DNA of 64,000 nucleotides from RGZA01 sp041917755 (GTDB lineage: Bacteria; Pseudomonadota; Alphaproteobacteria; UBA9219; RGZA01), in assembly GCA_041917755.1 (NCBI GenBank), contig JAYRWY010000016.1, positions 159,837 to 223,836 of the forward strand, given 5' to 3'. The position numbers and the translations under genes were made by a program. Every line of letters starts with the position of its first letter. Position 1 is the stretch's first letter. Below are positions 8,166 through 16,008 of the stretch, piece by piece. Under the pieces are notes generated by a model, which worked only from the letters and a program-made list of their open reading frames with translations, did not search any database and was not told where the DNA came from.

Positions 8166-9050
8166 TCAGCTTTCATCAACGCCTAGATAAAACCATTCCT
8201 GCCCAACAGGGCAATCGGCATGGGGCAATACGATGCGTCCGGTAAATGGCGCTGGGATTTGTTCGCCGTCTTCAAAGGTGGCAATCAATTCACCCTGCTT
8301 GATTTCATCCAGATGTTTCCATGGCTTGGCGTAACTGCCTACGCGCTGCTTATAAAACAGCTTTTTAATACGGGTGCGGCGCAGATTTCCTTCACGCGGT
8401 GGGACTGATAATTGGGCAATGCCGAGATAAGCGAGTGCACCTTCAATTGCGCGAATGGCAACCGGAACAGCCGTTGCATCCAAATGCTGGCCGCATTCAA
8501 TGGTAGTAGCAATAGCACCATGAGCGCGGGCATATTCGGTTGTGCCAACGGATTCAATCGGATCAATCTTCACGCCGCTGGCTGCATAGGCTTCGGACCA
8601 GCCATAAATCACATGATTGAGACCAAGTGATGCAATAAAGGGTTCTTCGCGGTCACGTAATTCATCGCCGCCACGAAATGCAAATGCAGGACCACCAGCA
8701 CGGTAGGAATGGATATCCAGCAATACGTCGCATTCTTCGAGGAGAACCGCCAACTCGTTCATCAGGAATTCTTCATACGCCTTGGGTTCTGCGCGCTTGG
8801 TCAATGCACGGTTTAGATTGCGGTCGATAAAACGTTTGTTTTCGGCGTAGGCACGCGGATTGCAGATGGGCACAAAGGTAACTGTACCCGCCTGCATCTG
8901 AATCTTTCCGGAATTAAACAAGCCAAGGATATGGTCGATGGCAGCAGGGCCGCAGACTTCATTGCCATGAACACCGCCCAGCACCAAAAGGTGCGGGCCT
9001 GGTTTGGATGAAGTGAAGACTACAGGGCTTAAAGCATGGGTATTGGACAT
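8166..9050 (-). CDS. Succinylglutamate desuccinylase/aspartoacylase family zinc deacylase
   Basis: M14-related zinc carboxypeptidase-fold protein of 294 residues. Ligand motif GGVHGNE (His and Glu, about residues 27-33), second ligand His in DIHSY, and a conserved IECGQH. The C-terminal third forms a beta-rich extension typical of the AstE/AspA family. The family removes acyl groups from amino acids (N-acetylaspartate, N-succinylglutamate); the substrate here cannot be read from sequence. It converges on dapD with adjacent stop codons and no gap. No other arginine-catabolic (ast) gene lies nearby, so a role as true AstE is not supported by context. Confidence 0.8.
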   Translation of the reverse strand: MSNTHALSPVVFTSSKPGPHLLVLGGVHGNEVCGPAAIDHILGLFNSGKIQMQAGTVTFVPICNPRAYAENKRFIDRNLNRALTKRAEPKAYEEFLMNELAVLLEECDVLLDIHSYRAGGPAFAFRGGDELRDREEPFIASLGLNHVIYGWSEAYAASGVKIDPIESVGTTEYARAHGAIATTIECGQHLDATAVPVAIRAIEGALAYLGIAQLSVPPREGNLRRTRIKKLFYKQRVGSYAKPWKHLDEIKQGELIATFEDGEQIPAPFTGRIVLPHADCPVGQEWFYLGVDES

Positions 9051-9103
9051 GCGCTGATTATAACGGCATCAGCACATCGGTCTAGCCCTTGAAAGAAGAT
9101 TAT

Positions 9104-9493
9104 TTATACTTTTCCGGAAATACGACGTAAATCGCTGGAAAGTTCGGCAGAACGAATATGGGAAATAGCCCAGATATCCTGTTCACGGATTAAATCAATC
9201 AAACGATGGCTGCACACAATCATCACCTGCCCCATGGCCGTGGCAGAGACACTGGAAAGTTCGTTGGAGAGATTATCATTCTTTACCCAGTCACGAAGGA
9301 CTTGAATAAATTCATGTGCCGCGTGGCAGCGGATTTCGTTCATCAATACGCGTGATGCTTCGCGATTTTCCGGAACATGAAGCTCGATGAAATAACGGCT
9401 GTAAGTTGGCTTCTTGGCCGTTGATACAACAGGCGCAGCATTAGCAGTTACGGCTGTTTGTTTTTGTTCGTCTGGTAAAATGGCTTCAATCAT
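9104..9493 (-). CDS. Hypothetical protein, 129 residues
   Basis: No family recognised. The first 25-30 residues are low-complexity (Ala, Thr, Val, Gln); the rest looks like a compact alpha/beta domain with YFIELHVPENREASRVLMNEI followed by helices. No signal peptide or membrane segment. The Start is ATG at 9493. It is divergent from recX across a 134-bp gap. Coding status is supported by length, normal codon usage and a well-formed soluble composition, not by homology. Confidence 0.55.
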   Translation of the reverse strand: MIEAILPDEQKQTAVTANAAPVVSTAKKPTYSRYFIELHVPENREASRVLMNEIRCHAAHEFIQVLRDWVKNDNLSNELSSVSATAMGQVMIVCSHRLIDLIREQDIWAISHIRSAELSSDLRRISGKV

Positions 9494-9627
9494 TACAGTT
9501 TGCCTAAAATTTTATATATGCCTAGAATACAGGCAGGCAACTTAAAAAATGTTTAAGTTCATATACTTAACAGATTATTAAAATAGAATCCGGGTTTACT
9601 TTCTCCTTTGATATCAACCACCCACCT

Positions 9628-10191
9628 ATGAACGAAACGCAGCAAAAAAAAATAAGGCTCAGAAAGCCAAAACCGCTCAACAAGGAACGGTTGGAATTCT
9701 TGGCGCTGCGTTACATCACGCGTTATGCGTCAACGCGCGGAATGCTTGCACGGGTATTACAACGCCATATTGATAAAGCAGCCTATGCGGACGCCAATCT
9801 TGTCAAAAGTGAGGCGGAGCGTTGGAAAGAAAATATCCTCAATCGCTATGAAGAAAAAAACTGGATCAATGATGGTGATTTAGCCAAACGGTTTATTGAG
9901 CACGCCCAGCACGCCGGATTATCCAGCCAGAAGATGCAACAAAAGCTGTTGCATAAAGGTGTATCCAAACATCTGATTAAAGAAAAAATTCTGGAAACAC
10001 TTGAAGATCAGAGCGTGGACGAGATGGATTTGAAATCTGCGCAGGTATTTGCCAAAAAAAAGAAGCTTGGCATCTACCGTACCAGCAAAGATGCAGACCC
10101 CAAGAAAGAATTGGCCAAAATGTGCCGGGCGGGCTTTTCATTTGAAACCGCACGCAAAGCGTTAAACGTAACTATCGAGGAAGATGATTAG
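9628..10191 (+). CDS. recX: Regulatory protein RecX
   Basis: RecX family modulator of RecA filaments, built of three-helix repeats. The 187-residue protein shows the typical beginning (LRYITRYASTRGMLARVLQRH) and repeat signatures (AKRFIEHAQHAGLSSQKMQQKL..KGV) with C-terminal KLGIYR and GFSFETARKAL. recA is not nearby, which is usual in alphaproteobacteria. Its stop overlaps by four bases the stop of the convergent membrane-protein gene. Confidence 0.85.
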   Translation: MNETQQKKIRLRKPKPLNKERLEFLALRYITRYASTRGMLARVLQRHIDKAAYADANLVKSEAERWKENILNRYEEKNWINDGDLAKRFIEHAQHAGLSSQKMQQKLLHKGVSKHLIKEKILETLEDQSVDEMDLKSAQVFAKKKKLGIYRTSKDADPKKELAKMCRAGFSFETARKALNVTIEEDD

Positions 10192-11192
10192 GCCGCTGGC
10201 GCTTGCTGGCTGCGCACTAAAAACGCATAGGCTCGCGCGTAAAATGCCGAAACAAGAGCAAACGCAAATATCATATAAAGCGAACCGATGGTTTTATAAA
10301 ATAAATGCTCGGCAAATCCTGTTTCAATATCCTTGCTAATGGTACCATCCGGCAAGGTGGGCGCCCCCATGTTAATCAGGTAACTTGCCCCTACCACAAC
10401 GACCATAGTCACAATCGTGACAGGAAAAGACATCATGAGGAAACCGAGCATAATACGTCCGGCTTGATGCTTGGTCATTGACCATGACTCTTTTATCGGC
10501 GCGTCATAGCGGCCCATCATGGTCAAGGGGTAGCTCATGGAGAGGCGGGACACGAGATACAACATGAGTACGCAGCCACCAACATACAAGCCTGTGTAGT
10601 CGGCCAAGTGAATAGGCTCTCCTTCGGCAAAACCGGGGATGGATGCCATATAATAACTCATGAGCACCAGCACAATTGGCGCAAGCACGATGCCCGATTT
10701 CATGGCAGTTAAGCCAAAGTTCCATTCCAGCTTTCCGAAATGAAGAAATACAGTGGAGCCCTTTTTCTCGTTAAACAGAAGCTGCTTGTACCATGCAACC
10801 GAAAAGGAAAAGATTAATAGTAATTGCAAAAGGCTTAATCCCATCATGATCATCACATGGGTTGGGTCAACGCGACTGGCTTGTTCCATCGTTGCGTCTT
10901 TGGTGACATCAGATGTTGTATTATCGGTTGGCGCTTTTTCAGATGATTTTTTTTCAGTAGATGGCAAATCCAGTTTGGAAGCATCTACGATTTGACTGGC
11001 TTCGACACGCTTTTCAGGATGCACGGAATAATAAACTTCACGCTGCACCATTAGCATCGGCAATTCAACAAACAGGACCATCATCAATAAAATGACCCAG
11101 ATGATCTTTAAAAAGCCGAAAAAATCATTGCAGACATCGCCATAGGCAGCTTTAACAGTTGCGAGCAATGGAAGCGATAACGGTTGGGTCAT
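10188..11192 (-). CDS. Polytopic membrane protein of unknown function
   Basis: About 334 residues with roughly six hydrophobic segments: one near residues 27-50, then, after a charged Ser/Thr/Lys-rich loop (about 55-105), five more to the C-terminus. The loop and the TM layout recall generic 'glycerophosphoryl-diester-phosphodiesterase membrane-domain-like' or DUF-type proteins with bit GRYDAPIKESWSMTK, which often marks proteins where amphipathic helices alternate with TM segments. No family assigned. ATG at 11192 is taken; a GTG three codons earlier is equally possible, as neither has a clear ribosome site. Confidence 0.65.
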   Translation of the reverse strand: MTQPLSLPLLATVKAAYGDVCNDFFGFLKIIWVILLMMVLFVELPMLMVQREVYYSVHPEKRVEASQIVDASKLDLPSTEKKSSEKAPTDNTTSDVTKDATMEQASRVDPTHVMIMMGLSLLQLLLIFSFSVAWYKQLLFNEKKGSTVFLHFGKLEWNFGLTAMKSGIVLAPIVLVLMSYYMASIPGFAEGEPIHLADYTGLYVGGCVLMLYLVSRLSMSYPLTMMGRYDAPIKESWSMTKHQAGRIMLGFLMMSFPVTIVTMVVVVGASYLINMGAPTLPDGTISKDIETGFAEHLFYKTIGSLYMIFAFALVSAFYARAYAFLVRSQQAPAA

Positions 11193-11237
11193 ATGCCACA
11201 CGAGTAAAAAGTGGTGGAAGCAGGCTGATATTATTCT

Positions 11238-12464
11238 ATGATAATGGACAATGCCCTATTAATTGAAAGCACATTTACCTTAGATTCGAACCTGCCAGCT
11301 ATGCAACATCATATAATCAAGACATTACATGCCATTCAGACCCCTGCCTATGTGGTGGATGAAGCACGCCTTAAGCATAATCTGCAGAGATTGTCGGATA
11401 TTAAAAAGCAAAGTGGTGCTAAAATCCTGTTTGCGATAAAGGGCTGCCCATTGATGCCTATCTTCCAGATGATCGGCGATACGTTGGATGGATTTACCGC
11501 CAGCGGCGTTTATGAAGCGAGGTTGGCCAAGGACGGCCATACATCTGGCGAGACAGAAATTCATACGTTTTGTCCAGCCTATAGCGAACAAGAAATTCAT
11601 GAATTATTGTCGCTACAAAATAACATTCACATTTATTTTAATTCATTAGAACAGCTTGGCCGCTTTGCACCTGTCATACGCGCAAAAAGCAAAACCGCAA
11701 AAATTGGATTGCGGGTCAACCCCGCCCTATCGGTTGCCAAATTTGCCAAATATGACCCATGCCGCGCAGGTTCACATTTTGGTATATCGGTTAGCGAACT
11801 TTCAAAAGTTGATTGGGCATTTGTTGATACACTCCATGTTCATGCCTTGTGCGAAAACATGGCGGAAGAATCCGCAAAGCTCATCAATCATGTTGGGCAA
11901 TACCTCAAAGAATATTTGCCATATGTGAAAACAGTAAATTTCGGGGGCGGTCATTTTATGACCCATACCGATTACAAAGTAGATGTGCTTATTCGTGCGC
12001 TAAACCAATTTAAACAAACTTACCCGCATATCACGCCTGTGCTGGAGCCCGGCGCAGCCGTTGTGTATGATGCCGGATATCTGGTCTCCACTGTTTTGGG
12101 ATTGCAGGACAATGAAGGAACAAGGAATGTGGTGCTCGATGCCTCGGCCAATGCCCACGTGCCAGATGTGATGAAGGCAGGCATAAGATTGCCGGTGATG
12201 GGCGAAAGCGAACATGGCCCTAATGCCTATACCTTTGTATCCCGTACTTGCATGGCACGGGATGTGTGGGGTGAATATGCGTTTGATAAGCCATTGTCGG
12301 TTGGCGACAAGGTGGTGTTTTTAGACGGGTTGCAATACTCGCTGGGTGAGGCAAACTGGTTTAACGGGCACCCAAGGCCGGATCTGGCTATCCTGCTCCA
12401 ATCGGGCGAATACCGCATTTGGAGGCATTTTAGCTATGCTGATTTCAAGCAGAATTACAGCTAA
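11238..12464 (+). CDS. nspC: Carboxynorspermidine decarboxylase
   Basis: PLP-dependent fold-III decarboxylase that converts carboxy(nor)spermidine to (nor)spermidine. In the 408-residue protein the PLP lysine is K68 in FAIKG; HVHALCEN, NFGGGHFMTHTDYKVD and EPGAAVV are the family's substrate and cofactor motifs. Most NspC proteins begin near the segment TPAYVVDEARL (here residue 35), so this one has a somewhat long N-terminus; the ATG at 11238, ATG 11244 or ATG 11301 could be the true start. The next gene is the matching dehydrogenase, so together they form the carboxyspermidine route that replaces SpeD/SpeE. Confidence 0.88.
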   Translation: MIMDNALLIESTFTLDSNLPAMQHHIIKTLHAIQTPAYVVDEARLKHNLQRLSDIKKQSGAKILFAIKGCPLMPIFQMIGDTLDGFTASGVYEARLAKDGHTSGETEIHTFCPAYSEQEIHELLSLQNNIHIYFNSLEQLGRFAPVIRAKSKTAKIGLRVNPALSVAKFAKYDPCRAGSHFGISVSELSKVDWAFVDTLHVHALCENMAEESAKLINHVGQYLKEYLPYVKTVNFGGGHFMTHTDYKVDVLIRALNQFKQTYPHITPVLEPGAAVVYDAGYLVSTVLGLQDNEGTRNVVLDASANAHVPDVMKAGIRLPVMGESEHGPNAYTFVSRTCMARDVWGEYAFDKPLSVGDKVVFLDGLQYSLGEANWFNGHPRPDLAILLQSGEYRIWRHFSYADFKQNYS

Positions 12465-12567
12465 TTAGCCTGGCCCTAAAACACATTGTTTTTCCCAAAA
12501 CAGCTGATATGTTTCGTGGATGTGATGGCTTTTTGGCCATCGGCAGCCCTTACTAGTGGAGTGTTGA

Positions 12568-13776
12568 ATGGGTAGTGTGTTGATTATTGGCGCAGGTGCA
12601 GCAGGCAATGTGATTGCAAAAAAATGCGCCATGAACCGTGATGTATTCACAAAAATTCATCTTGCTTCACGCACGCTTTCCAAATGCGAACAAATTAAAC
12701 GCGAGTGCAAAAGCGAAATCACCATTTCGCAAATCGACGCGGATGATACCAACGCGGTTATCGCGCTAATCAATCAAGTGAAGCCTGATCTGGTTATTAA
12801 CATCGCGCTGCCCTACCAAGATTTGACCATCATGGATGCCTGCCTTGCAACGGGCGTGCACTACCTTGATACCGCCAATTACGAGCCAAAGGATGAGGCA
12901 AAGTTCTCTTATAAGTGGCAATGGCCATACCATGACCGTTTCAAGGCCAAGGGTATTATTGGCGTGCTGGGCTGCGGCTTTGACCCAGGCGTGAGCAATA
13001 TTTACTGCGCCTATGCGCAAAACAATTTATTCGATAGCATCGACTACATCGATATTATTGACTGCAATGACGGCAACCATGGCAAATCATTTGCGACCAA
13101 TTTCAATCCTGAAATCAATCTGCGTGAAGTTACGCAGCGCGGCAAGTATTGGGAAAATGGCCAGTGGATTGAAATCGACCCGCTAAGCATTTCCCGCATG
13201 ATTGATTACCCTGAAGTTGGGCCACGTAAATCATATTTGATTTATCATGAAGAAGAAGAATCTCTGGTTCTCAACATCAAAGGCTTGAAGCGCATTCGTT
13301 TCTGGATGACGTTCTCTGATAATTACATCAAGCATCTGGATGTATTACAAAGCGTTGGCCTGACCAGCATCACGCCAGTGAAGTATAAAGGCGTTGATAT
13401 TGTGCCATTGCAATTCCTCACCTCATTGCTGCCAGTACCATCAACCTTGGCTGAAAACTATACCGGCAAGACATCAATTGGCTGCATCGTGCAGGGCACC
13501 AAGAATGGCAAGCCACGCAAGACCCTGATTTATAATGTGTGCGATCACGCCGAAACCGCCAAGGAAGTTGGCGCACAGGCAGTATCCTACACCACCGGTG
13601 TGCCCGCCGTTGTTGGCGCAATGATGATTTTGAAGGGCATGTGGAAGGGCCAAGGCATTTACAATGTCGAGCAACTGCCACCTGAACCATTCCTTGAAGA
13701 AGTGGCCAAGCAAGGCTTGCCATGGCATGTGAAGGAATTGGCCGTTGAAGATCTAAAAGAACCGCTAGCTGCGTAA
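12568..13776 (+). CDS. Carboxynorspermidine dehydrogenase (saccharopine dehydrogenase family)
   Basis: Condenses aspartate semialdehyde with putrescine or diaminopropane and reduces the product to carboxyspermidine/carboxynorspermidine. The 402-residue protein has the Rossmann motif IGAGAAGNV (6-14) and the family stretch GCGFDPGVSNIYCAYA (about 136-151). A true saccharopine dehydrogenase is possible from fold alone, but the adjacent nspC decides the assignment. ATG at 12568 has GGAG upstream. A 103-bp gap separates it from nspC and contains a 6-bp perfect hairpin (12524-12541). Confidence 0.87.
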   Translation: MGSVLIIGAGAAGNVIAKKCAMNRDVFTKIHLASRTLSKCEQIKRECKSEITISQIDADDTNAVIALINQVKPDLVINIALPYQDLTIMDACLATGVHYLDTANYEPKDEAKFSYKWQWPYHDRFKAKGIIGVLGCGFDPGVSNIYCAYAQNNLFDSIDYIDIIDCNDGNHGKSFATNFNPEINLREVTQRGKYWENGQWIEIDPLSISRMIDYPEVGPRKSYLIYHEEEESLVLNIKGLKRIRFWMTFSDNYIKHLDVLQSVGLTSITPVKYKGVDIVPLQFLTSLLPVPSTLAENYTGKTSIGCIVQGTKNGKPRKTLIYNVCDHAETAKEVGAQAVSYTTGVPAVVGAMMILKGMWKGQGIYNVEQLPPEPFLEEVAKQGLPWHVKELAVEDLKEPLAA

Positions 13777-13788
13777 GCTGCGATTATT

Positions 13789-13965
13789 TTAAAAATCGGT
13801 ACAACGTCCGCCTTTTTCCCAATCGCCAAATCGCGTGGGTTCGGGCCCTTGTGGGCCGCCCGTTTCACCGCTTTTTTGTTGTGGCACGGTTTTGTTAACC
13901 ACGTCTTTTTCAGGCGTGGCAGGGGCTGGTGGATTATTCTTTAATGGGCTTTGTTTTTCGGTCAT
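13789..13965 (-). CDS. Succinate dehydrogenase assembly factor 4 (DUF1674)
   Basis: A 58-residue protein with a disordered, Pro/Lys-rich N-terminus and the diagnostic C-terminus GPEPTRFGDWEKGGRCTDF. Members of this family (Sdh8/SdhAF4 in mitochondria) bind flavinated SdhA and aid complex II assembly. It is divergent from rsmB with only 9 bp between the start codons, an arrangement common in alphaproteobacteria. An ATG two codons upstream (13971) would also work. Confidence 0.9.
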   Translation of the reverse strand: MTEKQSPLKNNPPAPATPEKDVVNKTVPQQKSGETGGPQGPEPTRFGDWEKGGRCTDF

Positions 13966-13974
13966 AAGCATACC

Positions 13975-15315
13975 ATGCCAGAACAGACCAAACATGCCAA
14001 GCCACCTGTAAAACAACCCGCGAAAAAAGAACCGCGTATAAAAGATGCGCGTGCCGTCGCACATAAAATGCTGCTTAAAATTACCAATGAATCCCTATCA
14101 TTGGAAGATGCGTGGGAGCAGACCAAAGAAGTTAATCTGCTGGAGCAACGTGACCGCTCGCTATGCCGGTTATTGGTTCTTACTACTCTGCGCCAATGCG
14201 GCTTCATTGATTACCGTATTCGCCAATATGCCAAGACCATGGAAAAACTTCCGCTATCTGCGTTGATGGCATTGCGCATTGGCTTTGCGCATATTCTTTT
14301 TTTACATTCGCCCGCACATGCGGTTGTGAATACTTGCGTAAATTTGCTTGAGCCGCACGACAAAGTGATGCGCGGACTAGTCAATGCCGTTTTACGTAAA
14401 GCTGCAGCAAATGAAGCGCAAATCCATGATGCAACCCAAGGCTGGCAACAGGCCATTCCCAACTGGTTGCTCAGCACATGGAAGAAGGATTATGGTCTCG
14501 ACCATTTAGGCCATATTGCGCAGGCGTGTCTGCGTGAACCGACGCTTGATATTTCGGTGAAAGAAAACCGCGAGTATTGGCAAAAAGAATTGGGCGCGAC
14601 GTTGCTGCCCACAGGTACGCTGCGGTTGCAGCACCAGGATGATATCGCGCAATTGCCGGGCTTTGCCGAAGGTGCATGGTGGGTACAAGATGCTGCAGCC
14701 GCCCTTCCCGCGATGATGGCTGGAGATGTAAAAGACAAGCTGGTTTATGATTGTTGTGCTGCACCAGGCGGTAAAACCGCGCAGTTTTTGGCAGCGGGCG
14801 CAAAGGTTGTGGCGATTGATCAATCATCGGACCGTTTATTGCGCCTACGTGAAAATTTGCAGCGCATAAAAATGAATGCGAATATTTTATCCGTCGATAT
14901 TCTGACCTTTAAGCCCAACAATCTGGCAGATGTTATCTTTCTTGATGCGCCATGCAGTGCGACCGGCACGCTGCGCCGCCATCCAGATTTGATGATCCAT
15001 AAAAAGCCTAGCGATGTACCACGTCTGGCTAAGCTTCAGCTAAGTATGCTGAACCATGTGGCGGGGCTACTGAAAAAAGACGGGCTACTGATTTACGCAG
15101 TTTGTTCCTTGCAAAACGAAGAAGGCCCGGACGTCGTTGAGGCATTCCTCAAGCAAAATCCAGGCTTCACGCGCGTGCCCGTAACGGCAAAGGATTTCAA
15201 TGGCTGGCAAGAAGGGGTGACAAGCGCAGGAGATTTGCGTACACTACCCCATTATATGCAGGCGTTTGGCGGTATGGACGGGTTCTATGCGGCGCGCCTG
15301 AAAAAAGTAGCTTAG
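13975..15315 (+). CDS. rsmB: 16S rRNA (cytosine-967-C5)-methyltransferase RsmB family
   Basis: S-adenosylmethionine-dependent RNA m5C methyltransferase. The 446-residue protein has an N-terminal NusB-like RNA-binding domain (about 20-150) and a catalytic domain with CCAAPGGKT (SAM motif I), the general-base/cysteine motif DAPCSATGT and the catalytic cysteine in YAVCSLQNEEG. A lysine/proline-rich 20-residue head precedes the NusB domain. Start ATG at 13975 is the first methionine compatible with the divergent SdhAF4 gene. rpe follows after 21 bp. Confidence 0.92.
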   Translation: MPEQTKHAKPPVKQPAKKEPRIKDARAVAHKMLLKITNESLSLEDAWEQTKEVNLLEQRDRSLCRLLVLTTLRQCGFIDYRIRQYAKTMEKLPLSALMALRIGFAHILFLHSPAHAVVNTCVNLLEPHDKVMRGLVNAVLRKAAANEAQIHDATQGWQQAIPNWLLSTWKKDYGLDHLGHIAQACLREPTLDISVKENREYWQKELGATLLPTGTLRLQHQDDIAQLPGFAEGAWWVQDAAAALPAMMAGDVKDKLVYDCCAAPGGKTAQFLAAGAKVVAIDQSSDRLLRLRENLQRIKMNANILSVDILTFKPNNLADVIFLDAPCSATGTLRRHPDLMIHKKPSDVPRLAKLQLSMLNHVAGLLKKDGLLIYAVCSLQNEEGPDVVEAFLKQNPGFTRVPVTAKDFNGWQEGVTSAGDLRTLPHYMQAFGGMDGFYAARLKKVA

Positions 15316-15336
15316 AAAATTGCTTAAGAGACCAAT

Positions 15337-15999
15337 ATGGCCCAACAAAAAACGCGCATTGCCCCTTCCATATTATCAGCGGATTTTGCCAAATTAGGCG
15401 AAGAGATACGCGCGATTGATGCAGCGGGCGCGGATTACATTCACGTTGATGTGATGGATGGCCATTTTGTACCGAACCTGACCATCGGGCCGTTAGTGGT
15501 TAAGGCATTGCGTTCACATTCCAAGAAAATATTTGATGTGCATTTGATGATTGCACCTGTTGATCCGTATATTGCCGAATTTGCTGCAGCAGGCGCAGAT
15601 ATCATTACCGTGCATCCCGAAAGCGGGCCGCATTTACACCGCACATTACAGCTTATCAAATCTTTGGGCAAAAAAGCAGGCGTAGCACTGAACCCCGCAA
15701 CACCGATTGAAGCAATCACTCATGTGATTAGCGATGTAGATTTGATTTTGGTGATGAGTGTAAACCCAGGATTTGGCGGGCAAGCCTTTATTGATAGCCA
15801 GCTGGATAAAATCAAGCAGCTACGTAAGTTGATTGACGCAACAGGCAAGGCGATTGATTTGGAAGTGGATGGCGGTATTCACGCAGAAAACGCCAAACAA
15901 GTTGTAGCTGCAGGCGCGGATGTATTGGTGGCCGGTACAGCGAGCTTTAAGGGCGGCGCCGCAAACTATGCCGCCAACATCAAAGCACTGCGTGGATAA
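15337..15999 (+). CDS. rpe: Ribulose-phosphate 3-epimerase
   Basis: Pentose-phosphate pathway epimerase of ribulose 5-phosphate and xylulose 5-phosphate. The 220-residue TIM barrel shows IAPSILSADF, HVDVMDGHFVPNLTIGP (metal-binding His and Asp), VMSVNPGFGGQ and EVDGGIH. Follows rsmB in the same transcript, ends 9 bp before the convergent mrdA stop. Confidence 0.96.
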   Translation: MAQQKTRIAPSILSADFAKLGEEIRAIDAAGADYIHVDVMDGHFVPNLTIGPLVVKALRSHSKKIFDVHLMIAPVDPYIAEFAAAGADIITVHPESGPHLHRTLQLIKSLGKKAGVALNPATPIEAITHVISDVDLILVMSVNPGFGGQAFIDSQLDKIKQLRKLIDATGKAIDLEVDGGIHAENAKQVVAAGADVLVAGTASFKGGAANYAANIKALRG

Positions 16000-16008
16000 G
16001 TCAGCCAA

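Noticed and set aside
12524..12541. Hairpin GATGGC/GCCATC between nspC and the dehydrogenase
   Set aside because: Stem of 6 bp without a T run; too weak for a terminator and not evidence of a regulatory element on its own.
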